Below the pieces are notes generated by a model. That model had not been told where the DNA came from. It searched no databases and was given only the letters and a program-made list of their open reading frames with translations. Shown here piece by piece: positions 42,794 to 52,054 of a DNA stretch of 64,000 nucleotides. The DNA is from Actinoplanes sp. NBC_00393 (GTDB lineage Bacteria; Actinomycetota; Actinomycetes; Mycobacteriales; Micromonosporaceae), in the NCBI RefSeq assembly GCF_036053395.1, contig NZ_CP107942.1:9270001-9334000 (forward strand), in the 5' to 3' direction. Within the stretch, counting starts at the first letter, position 1; every line of letters begins with the position of its first letter. Both the position numbers and the translations under genes were made by a program.

Positions 42794-43702
42794 ATGCGTG
42801 AGCTCGTTGTGCTCGGCACGGCCAGCCAGGTGCCGACCCGGCACCGCAACCACAACGGCTACCTCCTGCGCTGGGACGACGAGGTGATCCTCTTCGACCC
42901 GGGTGAGGGCACCCAGCGGCAGATGCTGATGGCCGGCCTCGCCGTCACCCCGCTCAAGCGCATCTGCATCACCCACTTCCACGGCGACCACAGCCTCGGC
43001 CTGCCCGGCATCCTGCAGCGCATCTCGCTGGACCGGGTGCCGCATCCGGTGCACGTCCACTACCCGGCCGGCGGCCAGGAGTTCTACGACCGGCTCCGGC
43101 ACGCCACCAGCTACTGGGACAACGCCGAGATCGTCGCTTCGCCGGTCGGCGCCGGCTTCGTCGCGGAGACCTCCGCGGGGCGCCTCATCGCCCTGCCGCT
43201 CTGGCATTCCATCGAGGCGTACGGGTATCGCCTGGCCGAACCCGACTCCCGCCGCATGCTGCCCGCCCTGCTCGCCGAACACGGCATCAGCGGCCCGGCC
43301 GTCGGCGAGCTGCAGCGCACCGGCCGGCTCGGCGACGTCACACTCGAGCAGGTCAGCGCGGTCCGCCCCGGCCAGAGCTTCGCCTTCGTGATGGACACCG
43401 GCCTGTGCGACAACGTCTACGCCCTGGCCGACGGCGTCGACATGCTGGTGATCGAGTCGACGTTCCTCGCCGAGGACGCCGCGATGGCAGCGCAGGTCGG
43501 CCACCTCACGGCCGGCCAGGCCGCCATGGTGGCGCGCGAGTCCGGCGTACGGATGCTGGTCCTGACCCATTTCTCTCAGCGCTACCAGGACGCCTCGCGT
43601 TTCCTCGACGAGGCCCGCAAGGAGTTCGACGGCCCGATAGTGATCGCCGAGGACCTGCTCCGCGTCCCGATCCCGCCCCGGCGGCTACCGTCGACTCCAT
43701 GA
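42794..43702 (+). CDS. rnz: Ribonuclease Z-like metallo-beta-lactamase fold protein
   Basis: 302 residues of the tRNase Z (tRNA 3' endonuclease) type: zinc motif [10 protein letters not shown] (60-69), preceded by [12 protein letters not shown] as in RNase Z; later ligands in VMDTGLCDN and LTHFSQRY. It would trim tRNA 3' ends before CCA addition, relevant here because the window's tRNA lacks an encoded CCA. ATG 42794 follows GGGGG at 6 nt; the frame is open further upstream but runs through the leader structure. ATGA overlap with the next gene. Confidence 0.9.
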   Translation: MRELVVLGTASQVPTRHRNHNGYLLRWDDEVILFDPGEGTQRQMLMAGLAVTPLKRICITHFHGDHSLGLPGILQRISLDRVPHPVHVHYPAGGQEFYDRLRHATSYWDNAEIVASPVGAGFVAETSAGRLIALPLWHSIEAYGYRLAEPDSRRMLPALLAEHGISGPAVGELQRTGRLGDVTLEQVSAVRPGQSFAFVMDTGLCDNVYALADGVDMLVIESTFLAEDAAMAAQVGHLTAGQAAMVARESGVRMLVLTHFSQRYQDASRFLDEARKEFDGPIVIAEDLLRVPIPPRRLPSTP

Positions 43703-44232
43703 CCGTTCTGCTGCGCCCGGCCTCGGACGCCGACTTGCCCCTGGTAGGCGACCTGCATCACCGGTCCCGCGCGTCCGCGTACGCCGACCTGCTCGACCCC
43801 GCCACCTTCGCAGCCCGCGGCCCGTCCATGCTCGCGGAGTGGTGGTCCGAGCGCTGGCGCTGGGAGCGCGACACCCACCGCCTGACCGTCGCCGAACAGG
43901 GCGGCAGCTTGCTGGGTTTCACGTACATCGGCCCGAGCGAAACCCCCGGCGCCGCGGAGCTGTATGCGATCCATGTGGACCCGGCCTGGGTGGGCGCCGG
44001 CATCGGCCGCCAGCTGATGCTCAAGGCCTTGACGGACCTGCCCCGCTACGGCGAGCCCCGGGCTGTTCTGTGGGTGCTGGAGGCCAACAAGACAGCGCGC
44101 CGCTTCTACGAGGCCGGAGGCTGGCACCCGGACGGCGCGAGCAGGGTTGCTCCGGTCAACGACCAGCCGCTGCCGCAGCTCCGCTACACCCACTCACTCC
44201 CGCGTGCACCGCTTCCTTCTTCGAGCCGCTGA
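43699..44232 (+). CDS. GNAT family N-acetyltransferase
   Basis: 177 residues with the acetyl-CoA binding loop [15 protein letters not shown] (about 95-109) and the C-terminal [20 protein letters not shown] typical of RimI-like GNATs. Substrate unknown. The ATG overlaps the rnz stop (ATGA), so the two genes are coupled. The stop lies 2 bp from the converging end of the zinc-ribbon gene on the other strand. Confidence 0.87.
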   Translation: MTVLLRPASDADLPLVGDLHHRSRASAYADLLDPATFAARGPSMLAEWWSERWRWERDTHRLTVAEQGGSLLGFTYIGPSETPGAAELYAIHVDPAWVGAGIGRQLMLKALTDLPRYGEPRAVLWVLEANKTARRFYEAGGWHPDGASRVAPVNDQPLPQLRYTHSLPRAPLPSSSR

Positions 44233-44234
44233 GG

Positions 44235-44597
44235 TCAGCCAAGATCGTACGGATCCCGGGCGGCTATCGCCTCAGCCTCCGGCACCCCGAGGCGGCGGGC
44301 GACGCGCCGCCGCATCCGAACCTGAGCGCGCGTCCGCGGCCGGAACTTCGGCTCCCGGCCGCACCCGCAGACCTCAAAGCCCTCGTAGAGCAGCCCCGCC
44401 CCGAGAACCGCCGCAACCGCGGCCCAGGCGGAGTCATTCCGCCGGCGCGGAGCCGCGAAATCATGCCCCGCGAACACCATCGGCTGCCGACAGGACGTGC
44501 AGAGATGCAGCGCATCGTCCCAGCCGTACTTGTGACTGCGCCGGCAAGGCACGCAGACGTAGTGCACCTTGTAGATGCTCTGCACGTACCGACACAC
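44235..44597 (-). CDS. Zinc-ribbon protein, function unknown
   Basis: About 120 residues: an N-terminal zinc ribbon with two Cys pairs (YVCVPCRRSHKYG and LHLCTSCRQPM), then an Arg-rich region, a hydrophobic stretch WAAVAAVLGAGLLYEGF and a basic helix RAQVRMRRRVARRL. Similar short zinc-ribbon proteins are widespread in actinobacteria; function unknown. The start is uncertain: GTG 44597 is proposed because the frame upstream (open to 44846) has composition unlike coding sequence. A TATCAT hexamer 6 nt before this GTG could make it leaderless. Confidence 0.6.
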   Translation of the reverse strand: MCRYVQSIYKVHYVCVPCRRSHKYGWDDALHLCTSCRQPMVFAGHDFAAPRRRNDSAWAAVAAVLGAGLLYEGFEVCGCGREPKFRPRTRAQVRMRRRVARRLGVPEAEAIAARDPYDLG

Positions 44598-44945
44598 GGC
44601 CGAATGATAGACAGCGTTCCGGGTCGAGGTCCGCCCGCCGCGCTCCGCACACTTTCGGACGATCTTGGCGACTTGCGCCCGGCTAAGGCGCCAAGATCGC
44701 GCCAGGGCTCGACGGCGGCGTGTCGACCCTCGGCACAAACCAAGGTGACGGCGCTGCCGCGCGGCTGAGGCCTCGAATTGGGTCCGGCTGATCACCCGGC
44801 CGCGCGGCAGCACTGCCTCACGGCCCGTGAGACGACTCCGGCGCACGGCTCAGTGATCGAACAAGCCGAAATTTCGGCCCCAGCCGCACGCTGGCGCTGT
44901 CACCCACCAGCCACCCGGATGCCGGCACACCCGCTGCGCGTGTGA

Positions 44946-44966
44946 CCACACCCGCAGCGGGTGTGG
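44946..44966. repeat. 21-bp near-perfect palindrome
   Basis: CCACACCCGC-A-GCGGGTGTGG: two perfect 10-bp arms around a single A. As RNA it would fold with a small loop; as DNA it has the form of an operator. No gene start is close enough to assign it. Confidence 0.55.
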
Positions 44967-45197
44967 CCGCGTATCGGAAAGGCCTCGCCCTGAATCGCTG
45001 CACTGTGGCAGATGCAGAAGTGCCGCAACTCCCAGCCGGGCGGCCCCCACAGCCGGTTTCCGGCGGTCGGCTGGGACCTGGTGCTGCCTCCACCCCCTTG
45101 AAGGGGTGCGCAGCTGCCAGCCGGACGATCGAAAACCCGGCCGTAGGGGCGCCCGTCTCGCGTTGACCGAGGTCGCGACTTTCAATACAGAGTCAAG

Positions 45198-45216
45198 GCG
45201 GCCCGAAACGGGCCGC
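45198..45216. terminator. Short hairpin, possible terminator
   Basis: GCGGCCCG-AAA-CGGGCCGC, 8 perfect pairs, followed by TCAGGCCGGGCCTG, which is itself partly palindromic. No gene clearly ends at this point. Confidence 0.35.
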
Positions 45217-45361
45217 TCAGGCCGGGCCTGGGCGGGTGCCCGTCGCTTAGCTGCCGCACACGACGGCCACTCAAGCAGCCCGGCGGCTGGCGTGCAGAGG
45301 GGCGCAGGCTGCGGCATGCGCGCTGCCAACCCGGCACCGTATGTAACCGGGGAGATCACCT

Positions 45362-45579
45362 GTGCCGCCGCGTTACCGATACGAAGAGATCGCTGACGAC
45401 CTTCAGAAGCGGATCGCCGCTGGCGAGTACCCGCCGGGCTCTCGGCTGCCAGTCGCCGCGAATTGATCGCGCACTACGAGGTCACCGAACCCGTCATCGA
45501 CCGTGCGATGCAGATCCTGAGGGTCAAGGAGATCACCGAGACCCTGCCAGGCGTCGGAGTCTTCGTCCGCGAGCAGTGA
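45362..45579 (+). pseudogene. GntR-type regulator with a one-base frameshift
   Basis: From GTG 45362 (GGGGAGA 6 nt upstream) the frame reads PPRYRYEEIADDLQKRIAAG, EYPPGSRLP, and then hits TGA at 45464. Shifting frame near 45450 restores SRRELIAHYEVTEPVIDRAM and continues to GVGVFVREQ and a stop at 45579. The two parts make one continuous short GntR winged-helix protein of about 72 residues, so one base appears to be missing at CTGCC^AGT. Either a recent pseudogene or a sequencing error. Confidence 0.8.
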
Positions 45580-45913
45580 CCGCCGGTCGCGCTCGGCCTG
45601 CTGGCGGCGCAAGCGCCGGCATCGGCCGGCGCACCGGCTCACAATCAGGGCCGAACTAACAGCCCTGCCCCCGGCGGGGATCTCAGGCCTCCGGGATGAG
45701 GAAGCCATCCCGACGTCCGTCGCCCCAGGCGCAGCCGAGCAAACCACCGCCGGGACCGCCAAGCCTTCGCACGCACCTCACGCCATGCGTGCAGTGGCGG
45801 CCCCGACGGCGGCCCGCTCCACGGAGGGCGGGTCGACGGCCGACGGGATGGCAGGCAGAAACGAGCTGAGCCCGCACTCGCCGAAGCGAGCACGAGCCCA
45901 GATCAGTAGAGCG
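45580..45913. other. Spacer between gntR remnant and msrA
   Basis: 334 bp with no supported gene; open frames on both strands lack start signals and family similarity. It holds the hairpin at 45613-45632. The msrA gene ends at 45914 on the minus strand, so the two genes converge. Confidence 0.55.
45613..45632 (+). terminator. Hairpin after the gntR remnant
   Basis: GCGCCGGC-ATCG-GCCGGCGC, 8 perfect pairs with a tetraloop, 34 nt after the stop of the gntR remnant. No U-tract. Confidence 0.5.
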
Positions 45914-46579
45914 TTAGTTGGTGCGAGCGACACCGATCGGACAGGTCATCCCGTTCGGCCCGTGGTTGCAGTACCCGTTGGGGTTTTTATCACTTGAGAG
46001 GTACTGCTGGTGGTAATCCTCGGCGTAGTAGTACGTCGTCAGCGGCCTCACCTCGGTGGTGATCTGGCCCCGGCCGGCGGCCGTCACCACCGGCTGGAAG
46101 GCCTCCAAGGAGGCCGCCGCCGTGGTGGCCTGGGCGTCCGTCGTGGTGTAGATCGCGGACCGGTACTGGGTGCCCACGTCATTGCCCTGGCGCATGCCCT
46201 GGGTCGGGTCGTGATTCTCCCAGAACGCCTTCAGCAGGTCCGCGTAGTCGATCACCGCGGGGTCGTAGACGACCTGGACCACCTCGGTGTGGCCGGTCGT
46301 GCCCGAGCAGGTCTCCTCGTACGTCGGGTTGGCGGTGAAGCCGCCGGCGTATCCGACGGACGTCGAGTACACGCCCGGGAGCTGCCAGAAGATGCGCTCC
46401 GCGCCCCAGAAACAGCCCATCCCGAAGACCGCGGTCTCGAGGCCGGCCGGCCACGGGCCCTTCAGCGGGGTGCCGAGGACGGTGTGCTTCGCAGCGACCG
46501 GCATCTCGATGTCGCGGCCGGGCAGGGCGGTGTCGGCGGTGGGCAGGTCGAGCTTCTTGTGCCGCAGGAACACGGTCAC
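45914..46579 (-). CDS. msrA: Peptide methionine-S-sulfoxide reductase MsrA
   Basis: 221-residue repair enzyme reducing methionine-S-sulfoxide in proteins. Catalytic Cys56 in GMGCFWGAE, and resolving cysteines Cys204 and Cys213 near the C-terminus ([13 protein letters not shown]). The N-terminal 45-residue extension ([18 protein letters not shown]) is typical of actinobacterial and fungal-type MsrA. GTG 46579 overlaps the stop of the upstream HIT gene by 4 nt, so the two form an operon. Confidence 0.96.
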   Translation of the reverse strand: MTVFLRHKKLDLPTADTALPGRDIEMPVAAKHTVLGTPLKGPWPAGLETAVFGMGCFWGAERIFWQLPGVYSTSVGYAGGFTANPTYEETCSGTTGHTEVVQVVYDPAVIDYADLLKAFWENHDPTQGMRQGNDVGTQYRSAIYTTTDAQATTAAASLEAFQPVVTAAGRGQITTEVRPLTTYYYAEDYHQQYLSSDKNPNGYCNHGPNGMTCPIGVARTN

Positions 46580-47022
46580 TCCCTTCGTCCGGTCTCTGCA
46601 ACGCTCAACCGGACGTATTCCTTACCGATGGCGCCGGCGATCTCGGTGGCCTCGTCGTCGCTGTCGTATTTGCGGCGGGGCCAGAAGAAGCCGCGCAGGC
46701 CGTCGCCCTTGGTGCGGGGGACCACGTGGGTGTGCAGGTGGGGGACCGACTGGGAGACGATGTTGTTGTTCGCGACGAAGGTGCCCTGCGAGCCGAGCGC
46801 CGCGGGCACCGCGGCGGCGACTAGCTGGACAAACCGGAAATATCCCGGCAGTTCAGAGGCTGGTAGATCAACGAGCTCGACGAAGTGCGGACGGGGAACC
46901 ACCAGGACGTGACCTTTGAATACCGGGCGGATGTCGAGGAAGGCGACGCCGGCCGGCGACGAGGCCACTATGAACGCCGGGATCGATCCCGCCACGATGC
47001 CGCAGAACAAGCAGTCGGCCAT
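46576..47022 (-). CDS. HIT family nucleotide hydrolase
   Basis: 148 residues: N-terminal [14 protein letters not shown] with a Cys-x2-Cys pair, and the histidine triad HLHTHVVPR (95-103). Histidine-triad proteins hydrolyse nucleoside phosphoramidates or dinucleotides. ATG 47022 is 24 bp from the divergent metB ATG. First gene of the HIT-msrA pair. Confidence 0.92.
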   Translation of the reverse strand: MADCLFCGIVAGSIPAFIVASSPAGVAFLDIRPVFKGHVLVVPRPHFVELVDLPASELPGYFRFVQLVAAAVPAALGSQGTFVANNNIVSQSVPHLHTHVVPRTKGDGLRGFFWPRRKYDSDDEATEIAGAIGKEYVRLSVAETGRRE

Positions 47023-47046
47023 CAGGTGAGACTAGCCTTGCGCAAC
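47023..47046. promoter_or_regulatory. Compact divergent promoter region, HIT/metB
   Basis: Only 24 bp separate the two ATG codons. TAGCCT (47033-47038) lies 8 nt before metB; on the other strand TAGTCT lies 6-7 nt before the HIT ATG. Both look like -10 elements of leaderless transcripts, so the promoters overlap each other and the opposite coding sequences. The -35 elements are poor. Confidence 0.4.
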
Positions 47047-48198
47047 ATGACGGCTAACGAGTACGGGTTCGACACCCTCGCGATCCACGCCGGCCAGGAG
47101 CCGGATCCGCGGACCGGCGCGGTGGTGCCACCCATCTATCAGACGAGCACCTACGCCCAGGACGCCGTCGGCGCCCCCCGCCTGGGCTACGAGTACAGCC
47201 GGTCCGGCAATCCGACCCGGGACGCGCTGCAGGAATGCCTGGCGGCGATCGAGGGCGGCCGGCGCGGGCTCGCTTTCGCGAGCGGCCTTGCCGCCGAGGA
47301 CACCCTTCTGCGTACGGTGTGCCGGCCCGGCGATCACGTGGTCATCCCCAATGACGCGTACGGCGGCACCTACCGCCTCTTCGCGAAGGTCGCCGAGCGC
47401 TGGGGCCTGGACTGGACCGCCGCGCCGCTGGACGACCTGGACGCGGTGCGCGCCGCCTTCCGCCCCGGGCACACCCGCCTGATCTGGGCGGAGACGCCGA
47501 CCAACCCGCTGCTCAACATCGCCGACATCACGGCGCTGGCCACGCTGGCCCACGAGTATGACGCGATGCTCGCGGTGGACAACACGTTCGCCTCGCCGTA
47601 CCTTCAGCAGCCGCTCGCGCTCGGCGCCGACGTGGTGATCCACTCGACCACGAAGTACCTGGGCGGGCACTCCGATGTGGTCGGCGGCGCGCTGGTCACC
47701 GCGGACGCCGGCCTCGGCGACGAGTTGGCCTTTCACCAGAACGCGATGGGCGGGGTTAACGGCCCCTTCGACGCCTGGCTCACTCTGCGCGGCATCAAGA
47801 CTCTGGGCGTACGCATGGACCGGCATTGCGACAATGCCGAGCGGATCGTGGGCTACCTGCGTGAGCACCCGGCTGTCGGCCAGGTCCTGTACCCGGGCCT
47901 GGAGAGCCACCCGGGGCACGAGACCGCCGCGAAGCAGATGCAGCGGTTCGGCGGCATGGTGTCGTTCCGTGCGGCCGGTGGTCCCGAGCAGGCGATCGCC
48001 ATCTGCAACAAGACGAAGCTCTTCGTGCTCGCGGAGTCGCTCGGCGGAGTCGAGTCGCTGATCGAGCACCCGGGACAGATGACACACCTGTCGGCTGCTG
48101 GCTCGGCGCTTGAAGTTCCCGCCGATCTCGTGCGACTGTCTGTCGGCATCGAGACCGTTGACGATCTGCTCGCCGACCTGGAGCAGGCGCTCGGATAA
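47047..48198 (+). CDS. metB: Cystathionine gamma-synthase / gamma-lyase (PLP, Cys/Met metabolism)
   Basis: 383 residues of the trans-sulfuration PLP family: [15 protein letters not shown] (48-62), substrate region [11 protein letters not shown], and PLP-lysine Lys203 in [12 protein letters not shown]. Sequence alone does not separate gamma-synthase (O-succinylhomoserine plus cysteine) from gamma-lyase (cystathionine to cysteine). With cbs at 35606, reverse transsulfuration is plausible. ATG 47047; an upstream frame would overlap the HIT gene. Confidence 0.92.
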   Translation: MTANEYGFDTLAIHAGQEPDPRTGAVVPPIYQTSTYAQDAVGAPRLGYEYSRSGNPTRDALQECLAAIEGGRRGLAFASGLAAEDTLLRTVCRPGDHVVIPNDAYGGTYRLFAKVAERWGLDWTAAPLDDLDAVRAAFRPGHTRLIWAETPTNPLLNIADITALATLAHEYDAMLAVDNTFASPYLQQPLALGADVVIHSTTKYLGGHSDVVGGALVTADAGLGDELAFHQNAMGGVNGPFDAWLTLRGIKTLGVRMDRHCDNAERIVGYLREHPAVGQVLYPGLESHPGHETAAKQMQRFGGMVSFRAAGGPEQAIAICNKTKLFVLAESLGGVESLIEHPGQMTHLSAAGSALEVPADLVRLSVGIETVDDLLADLEQALG

Positions 48199-48220
48199 GA
48201 CGGACGCTGGAGATCTGCGC

Positions 48221-49579
48221 ATGGAATCGACGACCTGGGTTGGCGCCACCGCGAAGCAGATCGCCCGTGCGGTGAGGCGCGGCGATGCGAGCGCGACCCA
48301 GGTCGTGGCCGACCATCTGGAACAGATCGCCATCTCGGATCCGGCGCTCGGCGCGTTCCGGGTGGTCCGCGGCGGTGAGGCGATCACCGAGGCGGAGAAG
48401 GTCGACGACCAGGAGGACCTGGCGAACCTGCCGCTCGCCGGGGTGCCGGTGGCGGTCAAGGAGAACACCGCGGTGGCGGGCCTGCCGACCTGGCACGGCT
48501 CCGCGGCGGCGCGGACCGCCGAGGTCGAGGAGGAGGACCACGAGGTGGTCCGGCGGCTGCGAGGCGCCGGCGCGGTCGTCGTCGGTGTCACCAAGATGCC
48601 GGAGATGGGCCTGTGGGCGGTGACCGACGACGAGGACGGCCCGACCCGGAATCCGTGGGATCTGGATCGCACACCGGGCGGTTCGTCGGGTGGTTCGGCC
48701 GCTGCGGTCGCCGCCGGGCTGGTGCCGATGGCGCAGGGCAACGACGGACTGGGTTCGATCCGGATTCCGGCGGCCTGCTGCGGTCTGGTCGGGCTCAAGC
48801 CCGGTCGCGGTGTGGTGCCGGTCGGCTTCGGTGACAAGGACTGGTTCGGCCTGACGGAGAACGGGGTTCTCACCACCACGGTGGCGGACGCGGCGCTCGG
48901 CTTCTCGGTGCTGGCGGGACAGGCCCCGGCGAAGCTGGTGGAGCCGGCCAAACTGCGCATCGGCGTCTCGCTGCGGTCCCCGGTCGCCGGGGTCAAACCG
49001 GACGAGCCGAACGTCTCGGCCGTCACCACGGCGTCGAAGTTGCTGGTCCAGGCCGGTCACGACACGGTGACCGCCGACCCGCGCTATCCGAACGGTGTCG
49101 CTCTCGGCGTGCTCGCCACCTGGTTCGCGGGTGCGTACGTGAACTCCGAGGGTCTGGACGTGCGCAGCCTGCAGCCCCGCACCCGCAACCACATCCGGCT
49201 CGGCAGGGCCGCGATGCGGGCCGGGCTGGTCCGGCAGAAGCAGCGGGACGCCTGGCGCGAGCGTTCCATCCAGTTCTTCGCCGATCGCTCGATCGACCTG
49301 CTGCTCACCCCGGCGCTGGCGACTGCCCCTCCGCCGGCGGTGCAGTACTCGGGCGAGTCGTGGCGGCGGAACATGTGGGCCAACGCGTCCTACGCGCCGT
49401 ACGCGGCGCCGTGGAACTACGCCGGTCTGCCGGCCATCGTGATCCCGGTCGGCTTCCGCCCGGACGGCCTTCCGCTCGCCGTGCAGATCGTCGGCCCGCC
49501 CGACTCCGAGCTGCTGCTTCTCGCGGTCGCCGGGCAGTTCGAGGTCCTCAACCCCTGGCAGCGGCACGCGCTTGTGTAG
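48221..49579 (+). CDS. Amidase signature family hydrolase
   Basis: 452 residues with the Ser-cisSer-Lys triad of amidases: Lys80 ([11 protein letters not shown]), cis-Ser155 in [16 protein letters not shown], and nucleophile Ser179 in [14 protein letters not shown]. The length matches family members acting on small amides; it is not GatA, as no gatB or gatC is nearby. ATG 48221, 22 bp after metB. Substrate unknown. Confidence 0.9.
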   Translation: MESTTWVGATAKQIARAVRRGDASATQVVADHLEQIAISDPALGAFRVVRGGEAITEAEKVDDQEDLANLPLAGVPVAVKENTAVAGLPTWHGSAAARTAEVEEEDHEVVRRLRGAGAVVVGVTKMPEMGLWAVTDDEDGPTRNPWDLDRTPGGSSGGSAAAVAAGLVPMAQGNDGLGSIRIPAACCGLVGLKPGRGVVPVGFGDKDWFGLTENGVLTTTVADAALGFSVLAGQAPAKLVEPAKLRIGVSLRSPVAGVKPDEPNVSAVTTASKLLVQAGHDTVTADPRYPNGVALGVLATWFAGAYVNSEGLDVRSLQPRTRNHIRLGRAAMRAGLVRQKQRDAWRERSIQFFADRSIDLLLTPALATAPPPAVQYSGESWRRNMWANASYAPYAAPWNYAGLPAIVIPVGFRPDGLPLAVQIVGPPDSELLLLAVAGQFEVLNPWQRHALV

Positions 49580-49600
49580 GCGGTGGCACGATTGGTGGCC

Positions 49601-50842
49601 ATGACCGATCCGCTGGACCTGCTCACCCTCGCCGACGTCGAAGCCGCCCGTGACCTGCTGGCCGGGGTGGTCAAGGAGACGCCGCTGATCCCGTCCCGGC
49701 CGCTGGCCGAGATCACCGGCGCGCCGGTCTGGCTGAAGTGCGAGAACCAGCAGCGGGCCGGGTCGTACAAGGTGCGGGGGGCGTACACCCGGATCTCGCG
49801 GCTGTCGGACGCGGACCGCGCCCGCGGGGTGGTCGCCGCCAGTGCCGGCAACCACGCCCAGGGCGTGGCGCTCGCCGCCGGCCTGCTGGGCACGCGGGCC
49901 ACCGTTTTCATGCCGGAGGGCGCCCCACTTCCCAAGGTCACGGCGACCAAGGGGTACGGCGCCGCAGTCGAATACGCCGGCACCAGTGTGGACGACGCGC
50001 TGGAGGCGGCACACGACTTCGCCCGCAGCACCGGGGCGATCCTGATCCACCCGTTCGACCACCCGGACGTGATCGCCGGCCAGGGCACGGTGGCGCTGGA
50101 GATCCTGAACCAGTGCCCGGAGGCGGCGACGATCGTGACCGCGGTCGGCGGCGGTGGCCTGATCTCCGGGCTGGCGGTGGCGGCGAAGGCGATCCGGCCG
50201 GACATCCGGATCGTCGGGGTGCAGGCCAGCGGCGCGGCGGCGTACCCTCCCTCGCTCGCTGCCGGAGCACCGCGCAAGCTGGACGCCTGCGCGACCATCG
50301 CGGACGGCATCGCCGTCATGCGGCCGGGCGATCTGACCTTCGCGCATGTCGCGAAGCTGGTCGACGAGATCGTCACGGTCACCGACGAGGACCTGTCGGC
50401 GGCGCTGCTGGTGCTGCTCGAACGGCACAAGATGGTGGTGGAGCCGGCCGGTGCGGCCGCGGTGGCGGCGCTGCTCACCGGTGCTTACGTGCCGCCGCGC
50501 AGTGGCCCGGTGGTGGCGATCCTGTCCGGCGGCAACATCGACCCGATGCTGCTGCTGCGGGTGATCGAACACGGTCTGGCGTCGGCCGGCCGCTTCCTGC
50601 GCCTCGCGGTGCGCTGCGCGGACCGGCCGGGGCAGCTGGCCCGGCTGTTGCGTGAGATCGCCGAGCAGCGGGCGAACATCGTCGACGTCTCGCACTCGCG
50701 GCAGAGCCCGCGCCTGGGGTTCGGCGAGGTGGAGGTGGCGCTCTCGGTGGAGACCCGCGGCCCGGCCCACTCGTCGGCCCTGATCAGCGCCCTGCGCGAC
50801 GCCGGTTACCGGGTCGCCCTGCTGGCGGAGGCGACGCCGTGA
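49601..50842 (+). CDS. ilvA: Threonine dehydratase with ACT domain
   Basis: 413-residue PLP enzyme converting threonine to 2-oxobutyrate. PLP-lysine Lys57 in QRAGSYKVRGAY, a glycine-rich phosphate loop TAVGGGGLISGLAVA, and a C-terminal ACT-like regulatory domain (about 330-410, LRLAVRCADRPGQLARLL). The single ACT domain suggests the shorter, possibly catabolic type. ATG 49601 with GGTGG close upstream; earlier in-frame GTG codons are possible. The terminator at 50847 follows. Confidence 0.92.
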   Translation: MTDPLDLLTLADVEAARDLLAGVVKETPLIPSRPLAEITGAPVWLKCENQQRAGSYKVRGAYTRISRLSDADRARGVVAASAGNHAQGVALAAGLLGTRATVFMPEGAPLPKVTATKGYGAAVEYAGTSVDDALEAAHDFARSTGAILIHPFDHPDVIAGQGTVALEILNQCPEAATIVTAVGGGGLISGLAVAAKAIRPDIRIVGVQASGAAAYPPSLAAGAPRKLDACATIADGIAVMRPGDLTFAHVAKLVDEIVTVTDEDLSAALLVLLERHKMVVEPAGAAAVAALLTGAYVPPRSGPVVAILSGGNIDPMLLLRVIEHGLASAGRFLRLAVRCADRPGQLARLLREIAEQRANIVDVSHSRQSPRLGFGEVEVALSVETRGPAHSSALISALRDAGYRVALLAEATP

Positions 50843-50846
50843 TGCA

Positions 50847-50880
50847 CGAAGAGCTCGCGGCGGGTGCCGCGAGCTCTTCG
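50847..50880. terminator. Bidirectional terminator between ilvA and greA
   Basis: CGAAGAGCTCGCGGC-GGGT-GCCGCGAGCTCTTCG: 15 perfect pairs with a 4-nt loop, 4 nt after the ilvA stop and 13 nt from the converging greA stop. It serves both transcripts. Confidence 0.88.
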
Positions 50881-50893
50881 ACAGAACCGGGTA

Positions 50894-51388
50894 CTAACCC
50901 TCGAAGGGGCCGAACTTCACCACGGTGACCTTGATGTCGGCGCCGCTGGGGGCCGTGTAGGTCACGGTCTGGCCGGGCCGGGCGCCGAGGATCGCCTTGC
51001 CGAGCGCCGACTCCGGGCTGTACACGGTGAGATCCGTGGTGGAGGAGATCTCCCGGGAACCGAGCAGGAACGTCTCGGTGTCCGCCTGGTCGTCGTCGAA
51101 GTAGATGGTCACGACCGAGCCGGCGGCGACCGAGTCGGCCACCTGGACCTCGCCGACCTCGGCGTTGCGCAGGAACTCCTTCAAGTAGAGGATGCGGCCT
51201 TCCTGCCGGCTCTGCTCCTCACGGGCGGCGTGGTAGCCACCGTTCTCCCGGAGGTCACCCTCCTCGCGCCGGGCGTTGATCTCCGCAGCCACCGCCGGCC
51301 GGTTCGCGATCAACTCGTCGAGCTCGGCCTGTAGCCGGTCGTAAGCGTCCTGGGAGAGCCAGGTCTTCGGCGCCTCGGAACTGGACAA
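50894..51388 (-). CDS. greA: Transcription elongation factor GreA
   Basis: 164 residues: an N-terminal antiparallel coiled coil with the acidic tip (EINARREEGDLRENGGYHAA) and a C-terminal FKBP-like domain (SPESALGKAILGARPGQTV). It stimulates cleavage of the backtracked transcript by RNA polymerase. TTG 51388 is chosen, with GGAGA 6 nt upstream and a start matching homologues; the frame is open further upstream. Next to DUF4307 and mca as in mycobacteria. Confidence 0.96.
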   Translation of the reverse strand: MSSSEAPKTWLSQDAYDRLQAELDELIANRPAVAAEINARREEGDLRENGGYHAAREEQSRQEGRILYLKEFLRNAEVGEVQVADSVAAGSVVTIYFDDDQADTETFLLGSREISSTTDLTVYSPESALGKAILGARPGQTVTYTAPSGADIKVTVVKFGPFEG

Positions 51389-51520
51389 GGTCGATCTCCT
51401 TGCTGGGACTGGGCAGTGTTGTGGCACACCGAGAACACGGCGTGCCGAACGCAGCGAATCACCAAGCTTACCAGCGGTAGGCGATCCGCCTGGAAGGCGA
51501 AAGATCGTCGGATTGCGCGG

Positions 51521-51940
51521 TCACCCGGCCGCGCGGCAGCCCATCACGTCGCCCACCGACGCGCGGGCCTTGGTGGCGACCTTCTCGCTCACCTCAACCG
51601 AGCCGCCACCGTCCGGCGCCGGCACGAGCACCGCCTGCCGCCCGACCTCGAACCCGTCGTAGTCGCGCGCCCGCAGCATGCAGGTGGCCGTGCCGCCCTC
51701 GGGGACCCAGACCCGGAACTGGATGACCATCTCGGTGTCGGTCGGCTCACTCCACCCGATGATCTGCGGCGTGTAGTCGGTCTGCCCGAACTTGTCGTAG
51801 AACTTCAGCGTGAGCCCGAGGATGGCGGCGGCGAACAGCACGACGAGAAGGATCGGCAGCCAGCGGCGCTTGCGGCCGTCGCGCCGGCGACCGTAGCGAC
51901 CCGGCGGGAACACCGGCGTTGTGGCGTGCGTCTCGCTCAC
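51521..51940 (-). CDS. DUF4307 membrane-anchored protein
   Basis: 139 residues: a basic N-terminus with GRYGRRRDGRKRRW, one membrane helix (about 28-46), then an extracytoplasmic beta domain with two cysteines (ATCMLRARDYDGFEVG and DVMGCRAAG). DUF4307 is an actinobacterial family between greA and mca; function unknown. GTG 51940 is chosen; a long frame upstream is antisense to mca and not coding. Confidence 0.88.
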   Translation of the reverse strand: MSETHATTPVFPPGRYGRRRDGRKRRWLPILLVVLFAAAILGLTLKFYDKFGQTDYTPQIIGWSEPTDTEMVIQFRVWVPEGGTATCMLRARDYDGFEVGRQAVLVPAPDGGGSVEVSEKVATKARASVGDVMGCRAAG

Positions 51941-52054
51941 CTGACGACCTCTCGTGCGTTTGTTGTCGGGGGGATCGGCCAGAATGGCAGAGTTCCATCT
52001 TCGCAGCCGATCCCGGCATGCCCACGGCAGGCCTGGTCGAGAGGATCTCCACAC

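Larger units (their letters stand above)
44598..45361. other. Spacer of about 760 bp without a supported gene
   Basis: Lower-quality codon bias than neighbours, no ribosome-binding site and no domain. Visible structures are the dyad at 44946-44966, an 8-bp hairpin at 45198-45216 and AGGCCGGGCCT just after it. The extension of the zinc-ribbon frame (44598-44846) could be coding but looks unlikely. Confidence 0.5.

Noticed and set aside
45362..45466. Stand-alone 34-residue protein ending at TGA 45464-45466
   Set aside because: The sequence is clearly the first half of a GntR winged helix that continues in another frame, so I call one pseudogene.
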